Shown piece by piece: positions 32,901-39,492 of a stretch of 64,000 nt of DNA; the first letter of the stretch is position 1, and each line of letters begins with the position of its first letter. The stretch covers positions 2,991,001 through 3,055,000 of the forward strand of contig NZ_CP041405.1 of the NCBI RefSeq assembly GCF_007066085.1, in the 5' to 3' direction. A program made the translations under genes and the position numbers. This stretch comes from Paenibacillus thiaminolyticus. Lineage in GTDB: Bacteria > Bacillota > Bacilli > Paenibacillales > Paenibacillaceae. Under the pieces are notes generated by a model, which made no database searches, was not told where the DNA came from, and was given only the letters and a program-made list of their open reading frames with translations.

Positions 32901-35863
32901 TAACCCAGAGCGAAATCCTCCATCAAAATGCGCCAAGACACGCCGTCCACCACGGCATGATGAACCGCGAGCAGTAAATGATCGCCGTCCGCGCACCGGA
33001 ACAGTCCCGCCTTCACGAGGGGCCCTTTCTCCAGATCGATGCCCGCTTGAATATCCGTTGCCTTCGCTTCCACAGCCTGTGCGGTATTCTCCGCACCCTT
33101 GAAGTCGAACACGTCCAGCGTGAACAGCCCGCCTTCCTGAATCGCGCGGTTCCGTTGACTAAACCCTTGTTCCGTTTTGCGGAACACCATCCGCAAGGCG
33201 TCATGATGCTCGGCCAGCTTTTGCAGCACCTGACGCACCGTCTCTTCGTCGAAGCGTTCCTTCCGGTACAGCATCACCGACTGGTTGAAATGATGCGGGG
33301 CCGCAAAGGAGCTCTCGAAAAACCAATGCTGAATCGGTGTCAGCGCCGTTTCACCCGTTACTTCGCCTTGATCGATGGTATGTCCGATCGGTTTCACATG
33401 CAGGCTGAGCTGTGAAATAGTCGGATATTTGAACAAATCCCGGATTTCCAGCTTGTACCCGGCTTGATGAAGCCGCGAAGATACTTGAATGGACTTGATC
33501 GAGTCTCCGCCCAGCTCGAAGAAATGATCCGTTACCCCAACGCGATCGGCGTTCAATACCGCCTGCCACACATCGGCAAGCGCCCTTTCGGCTTCATTGC
33601 GGGGAGCTACGTACGCGCCGCCGGTCAGCGCGTTTCCTTCTGGGGCGGGCAAAGCCTTGCGGTCGATTTTGTCGTTCGGCGTGAGCGGCATCCGCGGAAG
33701 CTGAACAAAATGCGCCGGAATCATGTAATTCGGCAATTTTTGCGCCAGCGCGCTTCTCAACTCGCCGAGCGTAAGCGGGCGGCCCGCGACCAGGTAAGCG
33801 CACAATTCTTGCCCGCTTTTGCCTTCCCGCGCGATTACCATCGTCTCCTGCACGGAGTCGATCTTCAGAAGCTGCTCTTCAATCTCGCCGATCTCGATCC
33901 TAAATCCACGGATTTTCACCTGATGGTCGATCCGGCCCAAGTACTCAATATTTCCGTCCGGCAGCCAGCGGGCGAGATCTCCCGTCCGGTAAAGGCGTTC
34001 TCCCGGCGCAAACGGATGTTCCACGAACTTCTCAGCCGTCAGCTCCGGATGGTTCAGGTAACCTCTCGCAAGCCCCACGCCTGCCACGCACAGCTCGCCG
34101 TCCACTCCCGGAGGCACAAGCTGCAGGTGGGCATCCAAAATAAAAATCCGGTGATTGGCCAGCGGGCGCCCGATCGGAATGACTCTGCGCTCCGGCTGCT
34201 CCTCATCCGCATCCCAAAGCGTCGTAACAATCGAAGCTTCGGTAGGGCCGTAAGCATTGAAATAGTGGACCTTCGGTTTCCACTGCTGCACGAATTCGGC
34301 CGATACCGCCGAGCCTCCCGTTACGAGCTTCGTTAAGCTGGGAAGGCGGTCCGGGTTCAAATAAGCGCTGTACGTCGGAGGCAAAATCGCCGCCGTAATC
34401 GCATGCTCGTTCATATAACTCTCGAACAGGCGGTTGTCGAGAATCGTCTCGGCCGTCGGGATGTACAAAGCCGCGCCAAAATAGAGCGCTTTGAACACTT
34501 CCCAGCAGGACGCGTCGAACGACAGGCTGGCGAATTGAACGATCCGGTCATGCTCCGTGATGCCCAGCCTGTCCGCGAACATCAGCTTCAAGCTGACCAA
34601 ACCGCGATGCTCCAGCATGACCCCTTTGGGTTTGCCCGTCGTACCTGACGTATAGATGACATAAGCCAGATCATTCGGACCGCTGGCCGGCTCCAGGTTC
34701 GTTCCATCGTCGCTGTAGGCCTGCTCGTCATCCAGCGCCAACACGGTCCCTTCGAACGGCACCTGCTGCTGCAGCTCCCTTTGAGTCAGCAGCAGCTGCG
34801 CATTCGAGTTCTCCAGAATGTAGCGGATGCGTTCTTCCGGGTATTCCGGGTCGATCGGCACGTAGGCACCGCCAGCTTTCAGAACCGCCAGAATGCCAAC
34901 GACCGTCTCCAGCGATCTCCTGGCCATCAAGCCTACCAGCTGATTGGGCAGCACGCCGACCGATCGCAGCGTCCGCGCCAGCCGGTTCGCCCGTTCGTTC
35001 AGCTCCGCGTACGAAAGCCGCCGCCCCTCAAAGACAACCGCCGTTGCTTCGGGCACCCGCTTCACCTGCTCCTCCACGAGCTGATGAATCGTCCGATCAC
35101 GGGGATAGTCCTTCTCGGTATCGTTAAAGCTTTGCAGCAATTGAAATTTCTCGTCCTCCGACAGCATGTCCACCCGCACGATGTTCAGCTCCAACTCGTG
35201 AAGCCCCACGGCCAGCAGGCGATTCAGATGGCCGACGACCCGAGTCATGAACTTGGAGTCATATAAGTGCTCGTTATATGACAGCGCTAGCTGTATCGTC
35301 CCGCCGGTTAAGCTGAATTCAAAGGAACAATCCGTGACCACGTTTTGCCCAATTTCGTCCAGATGCAGCTCCTTAAGGGAAACTAGCGTATGGATGACGG
35401 GTATCCCGTCTGCATATTGCAGGTCCAGCTTCTCCGTCATTTTCAAAAACGGAATATGTTGATGCTGAATCGTTTCCGGCAAGGAAGTCCTCAGCTCGCT
35501 CAGAAGCGTTTTAAAAGTCGCACCCGCCGAAAGCAAGTTTTTCAAAATGACCGTATGATTAACGGATCGGCGCGTCTCCGTCGGTTTCCGTACAACCGGC
35601 ATGCCGACCAGAATGTCAGAAGCGCCTGTATATTTATGCAAGAGTGACTGAACACCGGCGAGCAAAATCATAAAAGCGGCCAGCGGAGCGCCCTTGCTCA
35701 TTTGAAGGACGCGCTGCGCCGCTTTCTCCGAAAGCGAACCGCCGACGGTTGTCATAATGGGCGCCTGGGAGCTTGGAGCTTTGCTGTAAGGCAGCCGCGT
35801 CAAGGTATAATCGTCGCTACCGAATTTTTCGTTCCAAAACAACGTTTCTTTTTCAAAAGCCAC
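20924..35863 (-). CDS. pmxA: Polymyxin synthetase PmxA, modules 6-9 plus terminal C domain
   Basis: 4979-residue synthetase. Approximate domains: half C-like region 1-240, A6 255-740 (code DAWIVGAIV, Leu/Phe-type), T6 ~786, E6 830-1285 (HHAVVDGVSWRIL, TVGWFT, NFNYLGQF), C7 1300-1770 (FQHILMDGW), A7 1770-2260 (DFWNIGMVH, Thr), T7 ~2310, C8 2365-2795, A8 2810-3345 (DVGEISAID, Dab), T8 ~3394, C9 3455-3865, A9 3895-4430 (DVGEISAID, Dab), T9 ~4478, C10 4535-4970 (MHHIVSDG). The protein ends in a C domain that would accept the PmxB substrate. I chose the GTG at 35863 over an upstream ATG at 35956 because GAGGGGG lies nine bases before it and the product then starts like PmxB (AFEKE versus LFEKE). 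It builds D-X6-Thr7-Dab8-Dab9. The X6 residue cannot be settled by eye. Confidence 0.94.
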   Translation of the reverse strand: MAFEKETLFWNEKFGSDDYTLTRLPYSKAPSSQAPIMTTVGGSLSEKAAQRVLQMSKGAPLAAFMILLAGVQSLLHKYTGASDILVGMPVVRKPTETRRSVNHTVILKNLLSAGATFKTLLSELRTSLPETIQHQHIPFLKMTEKLDLQYADGIPVIHTLVSLKELHLDEIGQNVVTDCSFEFSLTGGTIQLALSYNEHLYDSKFMTRVVGHLNRLLAVGLHELELNIVRVDMLSEDEKFQLLQSFNDTEKDYPRDRTIHQLVEEQVKRVPEATAVVFEGRRLSYAELNERANRLARTLRSVGVLPNQLVGLMARRSLETVVGILAVLKAGGAYVPIDPEYPEERIRYILENSNAQLLLTQRELQQQVPFEGTVLALDDEQAYSDDGTNLEPASGPNDLAYVIYTSGTTGKPKGVMLEHRGLVSLKLMFADRLGITEHDRIVQFASLSFDASCWEVFKALYFGAALYIPTAETILDNRLFESYMNEHAITAAILPPTYSAYLNPDRLPSLTKLVTGGSAVSAEFVQQWKPKVHYFNAYGPTEASIVTTLWDADEEQPERRVIPIGRPLANHRIFILDAHLQLVPPGVDGELCVAGVGLARGYLNHPELTAEKFVEHPFAPGERLYRTGDLARWLPDGNIEYLGRIDHQVKIRGFRIEIGEIEEQLLKIDSVQETMVIAREGKSGQELCAYLVAGRPLTLGELRSALAQKLPNYMIPAHFVQLPRMPLTPNDKIDRKALPAPEGNALTGGAYVAPRNEAERALADVWQAVLNADRVGVTDHFFELGGDSIKSIQVSSRLHQAGYKLEIRDLFKYPTISQLSLHVKPIGHTIDQGEVTGETALTPIQHWFFESSFAAPHHFNQSVMLYRKERFDEETVRQVLQKLAEHHDALRMVFRKTEQGFSQRNRAIQEGGLFTLDVFDFKGAENTAQAVEAKATDIQAGIDLEKGPLVKAGLFRCADGDHLLLAVHHAVVDGVSWRILMEDFALGYEQAGKSEEIRFPAKTDAYRTWSEQLAAYAQSPEMAKERAYWQAVEQIAVPALPKDLEADVTTQQDSESMFVRLTPEETELLLKRVHRAYNTEMNDILVTALGIAVRKWTGHERVRINLEGHGRESIGTDIDITRTVGWFTTKFPVVLEPETNRDLAYQIKQVKESLRRIPNKGLGYGVCRYLSKSEDGFVWGAEQEINFNYLGQFDDDVNQDEIGISSYSSGNPASDRQARSFVLDINGMVLDGALSLDLSYSRKQYRKETMEAFAQRLEQSLRELITHCAGKEHTELTPSDVQFKGLTIAELEQIGQRSGHVGEIENIYSLTPMQKGMWFHSALDRQTAAYFEQTRFTMRGALDVQLFERSWMELAKRHLVLRANFVKGPAGELLQIIYRDKPVGFEYEELLHLQPDEKQAYLDKKAEDDKLRGFDMEHDALVRVTILRTEEQSYHVLWSFQHILMDGWCLPQLTQELFETYSALASGKQPAGDKGSDYGAYIEWLEKQDDQAASGYWTAFLAGYEGQTVLPGQKEAQPNGRFTADHVTAELGKDLSERMDRVAKERLVTVNTLLQAAWGVMLQKYNGTNDAVFGSVVAGRPAEIPGIESMIGLFINTVPVRVTSEGDTVFADLMAKLQERALESGRYDYYPLYEIQARSVQKQNLINHIIAFENYPVDEQMEQAGDQQHGDLTITDVQMEEQTNYNFNVTVVPGAEIEIRFDFNAEVFDKDSIERLKGHLVHLLEQVTDNPEITVGELELVTEAEKADLLGRFNDTTTEFPCRKTLNQLFEEQAELYPDNVAAVMNERQLTYRELNERSNRLARKLRETGVEADQLVAILAERSLDMVVGILAILKAGGAYVPVDPDYPEERIRFMIEDSGAPLLLIQKHLHEKTDFAGTRLELDDFVWGDRGADSADALDASNLEPISGPGNLAYVIYTSGTTGRPKGTLIEHKNVVRLLFNDKNLFDFGPSDTWTLFHSFCFDFSVWEMYGALLYGGKLVIVPPLTAKNPADFLALLGREQVTILNQTPTYFYQLLREALADHPYDLRIRNVIFGGEALSPLLLKGFKTKYPETKLINMYGITETTVHVTYKEITRVEMEAAKSNIGKPIPTLRVYVLDENRRPVPIGVAGEMYVAGEGLARGYLNRPDLTAEKFVDSPFAEGEKLYRSGDLAAWLPDGNIEYLGRIDDQVKIRGYRIELDEIETQLLNVEGVEEAVVLARQDGGGEKALVAYFVADRTLTVSEMRTSLAQGMPGYMIPSYFVQLERMPLTTNGKVDRKALPEPQGGIQTGVEYVAPRNWTESQLVKIWEEVLGYSGIGVLDNFFELGGHSLRATNLVSKIQKEMNVELPLRDVFRYSTIEEMALAISRIGEQSFSSIPLAGARAYYPLSSAQKRLFILNQLEGADQSYNMPGVLLLEGTIDQSQLEKAFRGLIARHETLRTGFEIIQGEAVQRIYESVDFAVEYRHANEEEAPEVVQAFIRPFDLAKPPLLRAELVELAAERYLLMFDMHHIVSDGVSMDVLVEELVRLYGGESLEPLRIQYKDYAVWQQSDEQKVQLKREEAYWLDRYRGELPVLEMPTDYPRPAVQSFEGQTLTSFVDEATNEGLKQLAAQRGTTLYMVLLAAYTVLLHKYTGQDDLIVGTSIAGRTHGDTQPLIGMFVNTLALRNYPASEKSFLSYLEEVKETTLGAYEHQNYPFEELVDKVQVSRDLSRNPLFDTMFSLQNLEDKEFELEGLNLSPYPSEYGTAKFDLSVDVTEENGGLECSFEFATALYKESTIRRLSTHFGHLLAAIVSRPDAKIAELNLLTAEEKEQILGAFNPAQPEAAPAAAFHRLFEEQAERTPEAEAVVYENDRLTYAELNERANRLAATLRASGIGRETIVGILAERSADLLVAVLAVWKAGGAYVPLDPDYPADRVRFMLEDSGAKVLLTQTALRERAEAWLGEEERALAAVLYLDDEASYSEERANAPIGSGMVSGKLTDAVDDGDESHQHVGTDSFHEARPEDLAYVIYTSGTTGKPKGVMIEHRSLVNTAAGYRREYRLDQFPVRLLQLASFSFDVFVGDIARTLYNGGTMVIVPKDDRIDPSRLHYWMERERVTIFESTPSLIVPFLEYVHEQQLDMSRLELLITSSDSCSVADYRTLQERFGSLFRIINAYGVTEAAIDSSFYDEELAKLPQTGHVPIGKAWLNAKFYIVDAHLNPVPVGVLGELVIGGAGVARGYLNRPELTEEKFVDSPFAAGERLYRTGDLARWMEDGNVDFIGRIDNQAKIRGYRIETGEIESQLLRVEGVREAVVLVRSDANGQKALCAYYTPDTGAELAVNVLRGALAQELPGYMIPSYFVELERLPLTPNGKIDRKALPAPEGEAGSGTEYVAPRNELETKLAAIWQEVLGLAKEIGVHDNFFDIGGHSLRATTLVSKVHKELSVDLPLRDVFRHSTIESMAAAISRLDEQTFVAIPVADDREVYPQSFAQKRLFILNQLEDAELSYNMPEAMLLEGALDWARFEEAFRKLMARHEMLRTGFEMVDGEASQRVYQDLNFAVEFYRVDEQEAEETVRRFVRPFDLAKPPLLRVGLVELAPERHILMYDMHHIISDGISMEIFVEEFVRLYGGEQLEPLRIQYKDYTVWQHSQEQKERLQRQEAYWLNMFQGELPVLEMPTDYPRPAVQSYEGQTLEFFFDASKTDGLRQLASETGTTLFMVLLAAYNVLLHKYSGQEDVIVGTPIAGRNHGDVQPLIGMFLNTLAIRSYPASEKTFLSYLNEVKETTLHAFEHQNYPFEELVDKVQVTRDLSRNPLFDTLFTMQNTENEEFELEGLRLIPYPSALDTAKFDISLDVGEENGGLDYSFEYATAIYKRETIERLAKHYEQLLVTIISRPDAKIAELNLLTAEEKEQILGTFNPAQPEAAPAAAFHRLFEEQAERTPEAEAVVYENDRLTYAELNERANRLAATLRASGIGRETIVGILAERSVDLLVAVLAVWKAGGAYVPLDPDYPADRVRFMLEDSGAKVLLTQTVLRERAEAWLGEEELALAAVLYLDDEASYSEERANAPIGSGMVSGKLTDAVDDGDESHQNVGMGSFHEARPEDLAYVIYTSGTTGKPKGVMIEHRSLVNTAAGYRREYRLDQFPVRLLQLASFSFDVFVGDIARTLYNGGTMVIVPKDDRIDPSRLHHWMERERVTIFESTPALIVPFLEYVHEQQLDMSRLELLITSSDSCSVADYRTLQERFGSLFRIINAYGVTEAAIDSSFYDEELAKLPQTGHVPIGKAWLNAKFYIVDAHLNPVPVGVLGELVIGGAGVARGYLNRPELTEEKFVDSPFAAGERLYRTGDLARWMEDGNVDFIGRIDNQAKIRGYRIETGEIESQLLRVEGVREAVVLVRSDANGQKALCGYYTLDTGAELAVNDLRGALAQELPGYMIPSYFVELEGLPLTPNGKIDRKALPAPEGEAGSGTEYVAPRNELETKLAAIWQEVLGLAKEIGVHDNFFDIGGHSLRATTLAGKVFKELNVNLPLRDVFRHSTIAAMAEAIARMERQEHEVIPQAEEREYYPLSSAQKRLFIQHTLDGADQLYNMPELVQVEGEFELDRLEAALRKLITRHESLRTGFEIVKGEAVQRIYPQVDFAIEHHEADKADAAQIEQIVRSFVRPFDLGKPPLLRAGIIGLEPNLHILLFDMHHIVSDGVSMAIVIDEFSSFYAGEELPPLRIQYKDYAVWQQSKAHRERIGRQEAYWLQTFEGELPTADLPMDYERSAVRSYEGAHLEFDVEASLSARLRELAAERDSTLFMVLLAAYTVLLSKYSGQEDLVVGTPVAGRTNADLEPVIGMFVNTLAIRNRPSGDKTFLSYLEEVKETALGAFENQNYPFEELVERLNVKREPGRFPLFDAVFDLQNIEERDAELEGVTLKNYELDQLEEAKFDLTLFMYENNGALSGGFFYATKLFKEAMIHTLTEDYLRILSQIAENPQLELSRIECHKPAAGVKSAVDTIEFAF

Positions 35864-36591
35864 CTGGATCGTCCCCCTCTCTACATGGGTAAAAGCAATC
35901 CGGCGGAGCATATGCCGCAGCAACGCTACAGCCTTGCTCCCCGCCTTTTCAAACATGTGACTACAATATCAATGGCTTTCGCCAGGTCACCGCTTCGCTT
36001 GCCCAGTTGATCGCATGCGGCAATCCTCTGCCTAGCAGCTGTCCCGCTCGGCTCCCATGCGTGAAAGACAACAAAGAGCATCGTTCTACGCAAGAGATGC
36101 GGCTACTTCCGGCTCCTCTGCTTCATATGCTTGCTGCGGACGAGCCGCCCGAAGACGGGCTTGGGTTTAATATTGGGTTCGGAATTGGATTTGGGGATGG
36201 ACAAGGGATGTTCCTTCCATCGATGTAAGGCTTGCTGTAGGGTTCCGGCCGGCCAGCAGGAAGTCGGCCGTACCTCCGGATTCGGCACCGGAGCTGCCTT
36301 TGTCGAAGCCTATCTTTAAGGGGTATTGATACACTCTATGTACGATTTGTGTATTCCCCCGCAGCCCTGGTGTGGATAAGTAAAGATCCGGCTGCGGGGT
36401 AGTGAGCTTTTCCTGACGATTAGATGTGACGATGGCGCTGCATGAGGCTCAAAGAATGCTCCGTATGGCATGAACGGGACAGCCCTTGGATTAGCGGTGA
36501 ATTCTATACTGACTGACGGTACCGCAGGCAGCATGGGGAGAAAATCTTCCAATGGGGTAAAAACGTTATCTTAACATCAGGGCCACACGGC
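35864..36591. other. pmxA upstream region, no convincing gene
   Basis: About 730 bp between the aminotransferase gene and pmxA. Short open frames exist on both strands (for example 36007-36228 plus and 36103-36288 minus), but they lack a good ribosome site and recognisable content. A perfect 10-bp stem (CCCCGCAGCC with GGCTGCGGGG) spans 36357-36399 without a clear U-tract on either strand. It may be part of a structured pmxA leader. No promoter is asserted. Confidence 0.4.
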
Positions 36592-36624
36592 CCCCGGAAG
36601 GCACTTCCGTGCCTCTTGCCGGGG
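36592..36624 (-). terminator. GC-rich stem-loop after the aminotransferase gene
   Basis: Stem CCCCGG/CCGGGG with an inner GGCAC/GTGCC pairing, 22 bp past the aminotransferase stop codon. A smaller GGCC hairpin follows. There is no good U-tract, so it could be a weak or factor-dependent terminator, an RNA-stabilising hairpin, or a read-through element ahead of pmxA. Confidence 0.3.
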
Positions 36625-36645
36625 CGGTCATCAGCTTGGCCGAAC

Positions 36646-37929
36646 TTAGGTCGTTACCAGCAAATCCTGGGTCTCCTGAGAGATCACCTGCTGTATACTG
36701 GACTTGATAATGTCGCAGCCGGCGGCAAGATGCTCCATCGAGACGGTCAGCGGAGGCATGATCTTCAGCACGTGGTCTCCTCTGCCGGCTCTTTCAATGA
36801 TGAGCCCGTTCTCGAAGCTGATCTCCGTCATCCGCTTCGACCCGGCTTCATCCGTGAAGCCCGAGACGTCAATGCCCCAGATCAGACCGAGTCCGCGGAT
36901 CGCGATCGACGGATGCAGAGGCTTGATTTCTTTGTCAAGGAACGAGCGCACAAACTCTTCCTTCTGCTTCACCTCGGCTTCCAGGGCGGATCTGTCCCGG
37001 AACTCGAGAGCGGCCTTGGCGGCTACAAAAGCGAGCTGGTTGCCGCGGAAGGTGCCGTTGTGCTCGCCCGGCGTCCAGAGATCCAGTTCAGGCTTCAGCA
37101 GCAGGAGGGACATTGGCAGGCCGTACCCGCTGATCGACTTCGACAGGGTAATGAGATCCGGCTCAATCCCCGCACGTTCGAAGGAGAAGAATTCGCCTGT
37201 CCGGCCGCAGCCGACTTGAATCTCGTCGGTAATGAGCAGGATATCGTGCCTGCGGCAAAGCTGCTGCAGCCCTCGCAGCCACTGCGCGTCGACGACGTGA
37301 ATTCCGCCTTCGGCTTGTACCGTTTCAAGCAGGATGGCGGCCGGCTTGTCGATTCCGGAGTGCGAATCAGTCAGGATATTCTCGATATAGCCGAGCGTAT
37401 CCATTTCTGCGAAAGCCCCACTCGGGTGCGGCATGAACGTAACTCCGCCCAGAGGAAGCCCCGCCCCTTCCCTCATGGACTTGGAGCTTGTCGCCGACAG
37501 GCTGCCGAGCGACATGCCGTGGAAGCCGCCCATGAATGCGAATATCCCGGTTCTCTTCTTCGCCTTGCGTGCGAGCTTCAGGGCCGCTTCCACCGCGTTC
37601 GTCCCCGTCGGACCGCAGAATTGAAGCTTGTAATTCAGCTTCTTCGGCTCCAGGATCCGCTCCGAGAAGCTCTGGATGAATTCGCGCTTGGCCATTGTAT
37701 ACATATCCAGACCGTGCATAATCCGGTCGGAAGTCAAGTAATCGAGAACCCGGTCCTTGATATAATCGTTGTTATGACCGTAATTCAGTGCCCCAGCACC
37801 TGCAAAAAAATCAATATATGCTCTTCCGTCCTCAGAATATAACAGGTCCCCCTTGGCCCGGTCGAATACCACCGGAAAGCTTCTGCAGTAAGATCTTACG
37901 TTGGATTCCAGCTTTTCAAAAATGCTCAT
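36646..37929 (-). CDS. ectB: Diaminobutyrate--2-oxoglutarate aminotransferase (EctB type)
   Basis: 427-residue class III PLP aminotransferase. It converts L-aspartate semialdehyde plus glutamate to L-2,4-diaminobutyrate, the building block of the five Dab modules seen here (1, 3, 4, 8 and 9). The start MSIFEKLESNVRSYCRSFP is typical of EctB. GPTGTNAVEAALKLAR binds the PLP phosphate, ITDEIQVGCGRTG carries the PLP-ring Asp, and TLSKSISG carries the Schiff-base Lys. The ATG at 37929 has GGAGG nine bases upstream; an in-frame ATG 66 bp earlier lacks one. Ectoine genes (ectA, ectC) are absent from the neighbourhood, and the next gene on the strand is pmxA. This supports a precursor-supply role for polymyxin rather than osmoprotection; the role is inferred from context. 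Confidence 0.92.
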   Translation of the reverse strand: MSIFEKLESNVRSYCRSFPVVFDRAKGDLLYSEDGRAYIDFFAGAGALNYGHNNDYIKDRVLDYLTSDRIMHGLDMYTMAKREFIQSFSERILEPKKLNYKLQFCGPTGTNAVEAALKLARKAKKRTGIFAFMGGFHGMSLGSLSATSSKSMREGAGLPLGGVTFMPHPSGAFAEMDTLGYIENILTDSHSGIDKPAAILLETVQAEGGIHVVDAQWLRGLQQLCRRHDILLITDEIQVGCGRTGEFFSFERAGIEPDLITLSKSISGYGLPMSLLLLKPELDLWTPGEHNGTFRGNQLAFVAAKAALEFRDRSALEAEVKQKEEFVRSFLDKEIKPLHPSIAIRGLGLIWGIDVSGFTDEAGSKRMTEISFENGLIIERAGRGDHVLKIMPPLTVSMEHLAAGCDIIKSSIQQVISQETQDLLVTT

Positions 37930-38154
37930 GCGCTTCATCCTCCATCGGAATTGGGATAAGGTTGGCTTCATCCTTTCTGAACCTTCTGACGTCATGGAGC
38001 AACATATTCTCGGATGTCATTTTCCACAATTGTCGGTCCCCGCATGCCGGCTTTCTGGGTAGCCAGTGGACTGGTCTCTCGCGCACAGCTTGAATAGGTA
38101 TAAGGACCCTACAATTCTATGTTCTAGCATAATAGGAAAGATGAGCCAAGTATA

Positions 38155-38182
38155 ATTATATCAAAACTTCTAAGAATGTACA
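38155..38182 (-). promoter_or_regulatory. Candidate sigma-A promoter upstream of ectB
   Basis: On the minus strand TGTACA, a 16-bp spacer and TATAAT lie about 225 bp ahead of the ectB start. The -10 box is perfect; the -35 box matches TTGACA at four of six positions. This gives a long leader, so the assignment is tentative. Confidence 0.35.
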
Positions 38183-38335
38183 GTAAAGCTTTAGTTAAAT
38201 TTGGTCTTTCCAACATAAGGTGTAAATATTTTGTCTAAAAAGAGCGAATAAAGAAGAAACGCTGGGAATGGTTTGCCATCAATCGAGGAATTCGACGCGT
38301 GTCGACATTCAGGGGGGCGGCCAATTTGGTAGATA

Positions 38336-38623
38336 TTACCTGTATGCATTCTCTGCCGGTGCTCCGAATCCTTGCGTTTTGCGATAACTTAACATGATTA
38401 CCTGACGAATTTCTGCAAGCCTTGCTGGCGTCTCCCCATCAATTTCAGCAGAGCCCATATCGGCTCGTACTCTCCGCCATGCTTCCCACAGGATGTCTAA
38501 CCGGTAGACCTTGTCATACAGAGCGTGAAATCTTCGCTTCTTGCTTTCCTTGGCCGCATGACCTAGTTTCTCTTGGAGTTGTTGAACGTTTTCCTTTGGT
38601 GTCGTTAGCCGTTTGGCATTCAC
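38336..38623 (-). pseudogene. ltrA: Group II intron reverse transcriptase/maturase, N-terminal fragment
   Basis: About 95 codons from a GTG with GGAGG nine bases upstream. The content (VQQLQEKLGHAAKESKKR, FHALYDKVYRLDILWEAW, RRVRADMGSAEIDG) is the N-terminal segment of bacterial group II intron-encoded proteins. The frame stops where the reverse transcriptase core (YADD box) should follow, so no catalytic domain remains. An open frame extends upstream to 38791, but that part runs through intron RNA-like sequence and is probably not translated. It lies downstream of the C-terminal fragment of another copy, which is the reverse of the order in an intact intron. Confidence 0.75.
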
Positions 38624-38792
38624 TGACTCGTACCTCCTTAAGAAACATGAACAAAGCAGGGCTCCTTTCCTCCCGCAGGTTGTGTTGTCCTGCGTTCCTC
38701 GGTGTAGAGTCGAAGGAGGTCGGCTTGTGCCTTCCTCCGTCCGCTCGTTCAAACGGATCATGCAGTTTTCCCGCAATCCGCTTTCCTTCATG

Positions 38793-39308
38793 TCACCCTC
38801 TGGGTGCAGTCCGTAGGTTCAAGTCTGGTAATAACGACAGGAGGTTTACCAATTTGTACTTGGAGTAGAAGACGGATTCATGCAACTTTTTCCATCCCAT
38901 GTTGCGCCAGCGTTTAAAACGGTGACTCCATATTCGCCGAATAATCCAGCGTTGGATTCGATTGAAGAGCTTTCTTACGTGGGCTTTACGGAAGTAGTTG
39001 CCCCATCCCCGTATAACAGGGTTGATGGAGTCAATGAGTTCAAAGACGGTGAGTGGAATTCGTATGTGCGTTCGGGCTCGAATGGTGTCCTTAAACGACT
39101 GGATCGATTTGTCCTCGTGAAAAGCATAGATGTTCATCTTCGGTTGCTTTTTCACCTTTTCCCTCGGTAACGACAGTCCTGTGAACATAGGAGAATTTTC
39201 GTTTTTGAAAAGGACAGGAGTCCGTCGGTTCGTCCCTGCATGCTGTACATAGCCAACCTTGAACGGCATTCGCTCCGCCAACGATTTCGGCATCCTCCCG
39301 AGCAGCAT
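38793..39308 (-). pseudogene. ltrA: Group II intron maturase, C-terminal fragment
   Basis: The last 115 or so residues are the maturase and HNH-less C-terminal region typical of group II intron proteins: IPLTVFELIDSINPVIRGWG, NYFRKAHVRKLF, RRIWSHRFKRWRN and the tail YKLVNLLSLLPDL. The N-terminal 55 residues of the open frame do not resemble the protein and look like translated intron RNA. An internal deletion has therefore probably joined the 5' RNA to the end of the coding region, removing the whole reverse transcriptase core. It is inactive as a retroelement. Confidence 0.75.
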
Positions 39309-39434
39309 ACGCCGAACATCGCAGAACTAGCCTCATCGGTATAACCGTCTTGCTCATGTTCGTTCACCTGCTGTTCCCGCAGACGCAGTCCTCGCGCGGG
39401 CTAACTCTTCACATTGATTTATCGATAAGTGTTC

Positions 39435-39473
39435 AAAAAAATAAAGGCCCCAGCCAAAAAAATCCTTGGCTGA
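39435..39473 (-). terminator. Terminator after the ASCH-domain gene
   Basis: Minus-strand stem CAGCCAA/TTGGCTG, followed a few bases later by a run of seven T. It lies 20 bp past the stop of the ASCH-domain gene and closes the small operon. Confidence 0.6.
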
Positions 39474-39492
39474 AACCATTTGTTCTTCAACA

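Larger units (their letters stand above)
38336..39400 (-). mobile_element. Group II intron remnants (at least two pieces)
   Basis: A region of group II intron debris on the minus strand. From right to left: a 5' piece resembling intron RNA fused to the maturase C-terminus (39308-38793); a domain V-like hairpin around 38784-38750 with the AGC triad and a GAAA-type loop; a domain VI-like tail; and then the start of another intron protein (38623-38336). No complete intron can be assembled. Boundaries are approximate. Confidence 0.65.

Noticed and set aside
36007..36228. Plus-strand frame with a Gly-rich end (GLGFNIGFGIGFGDGQG), a possible small peptide
   Set aside because: No ribosome site, and the upstream part is not protein-like; probably chance in the pmxA leader.
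38422..38868. Plus-strand frame over the group II intron debris
   Set aside because: Antisense to recognisable intron protein and RNA sequence.
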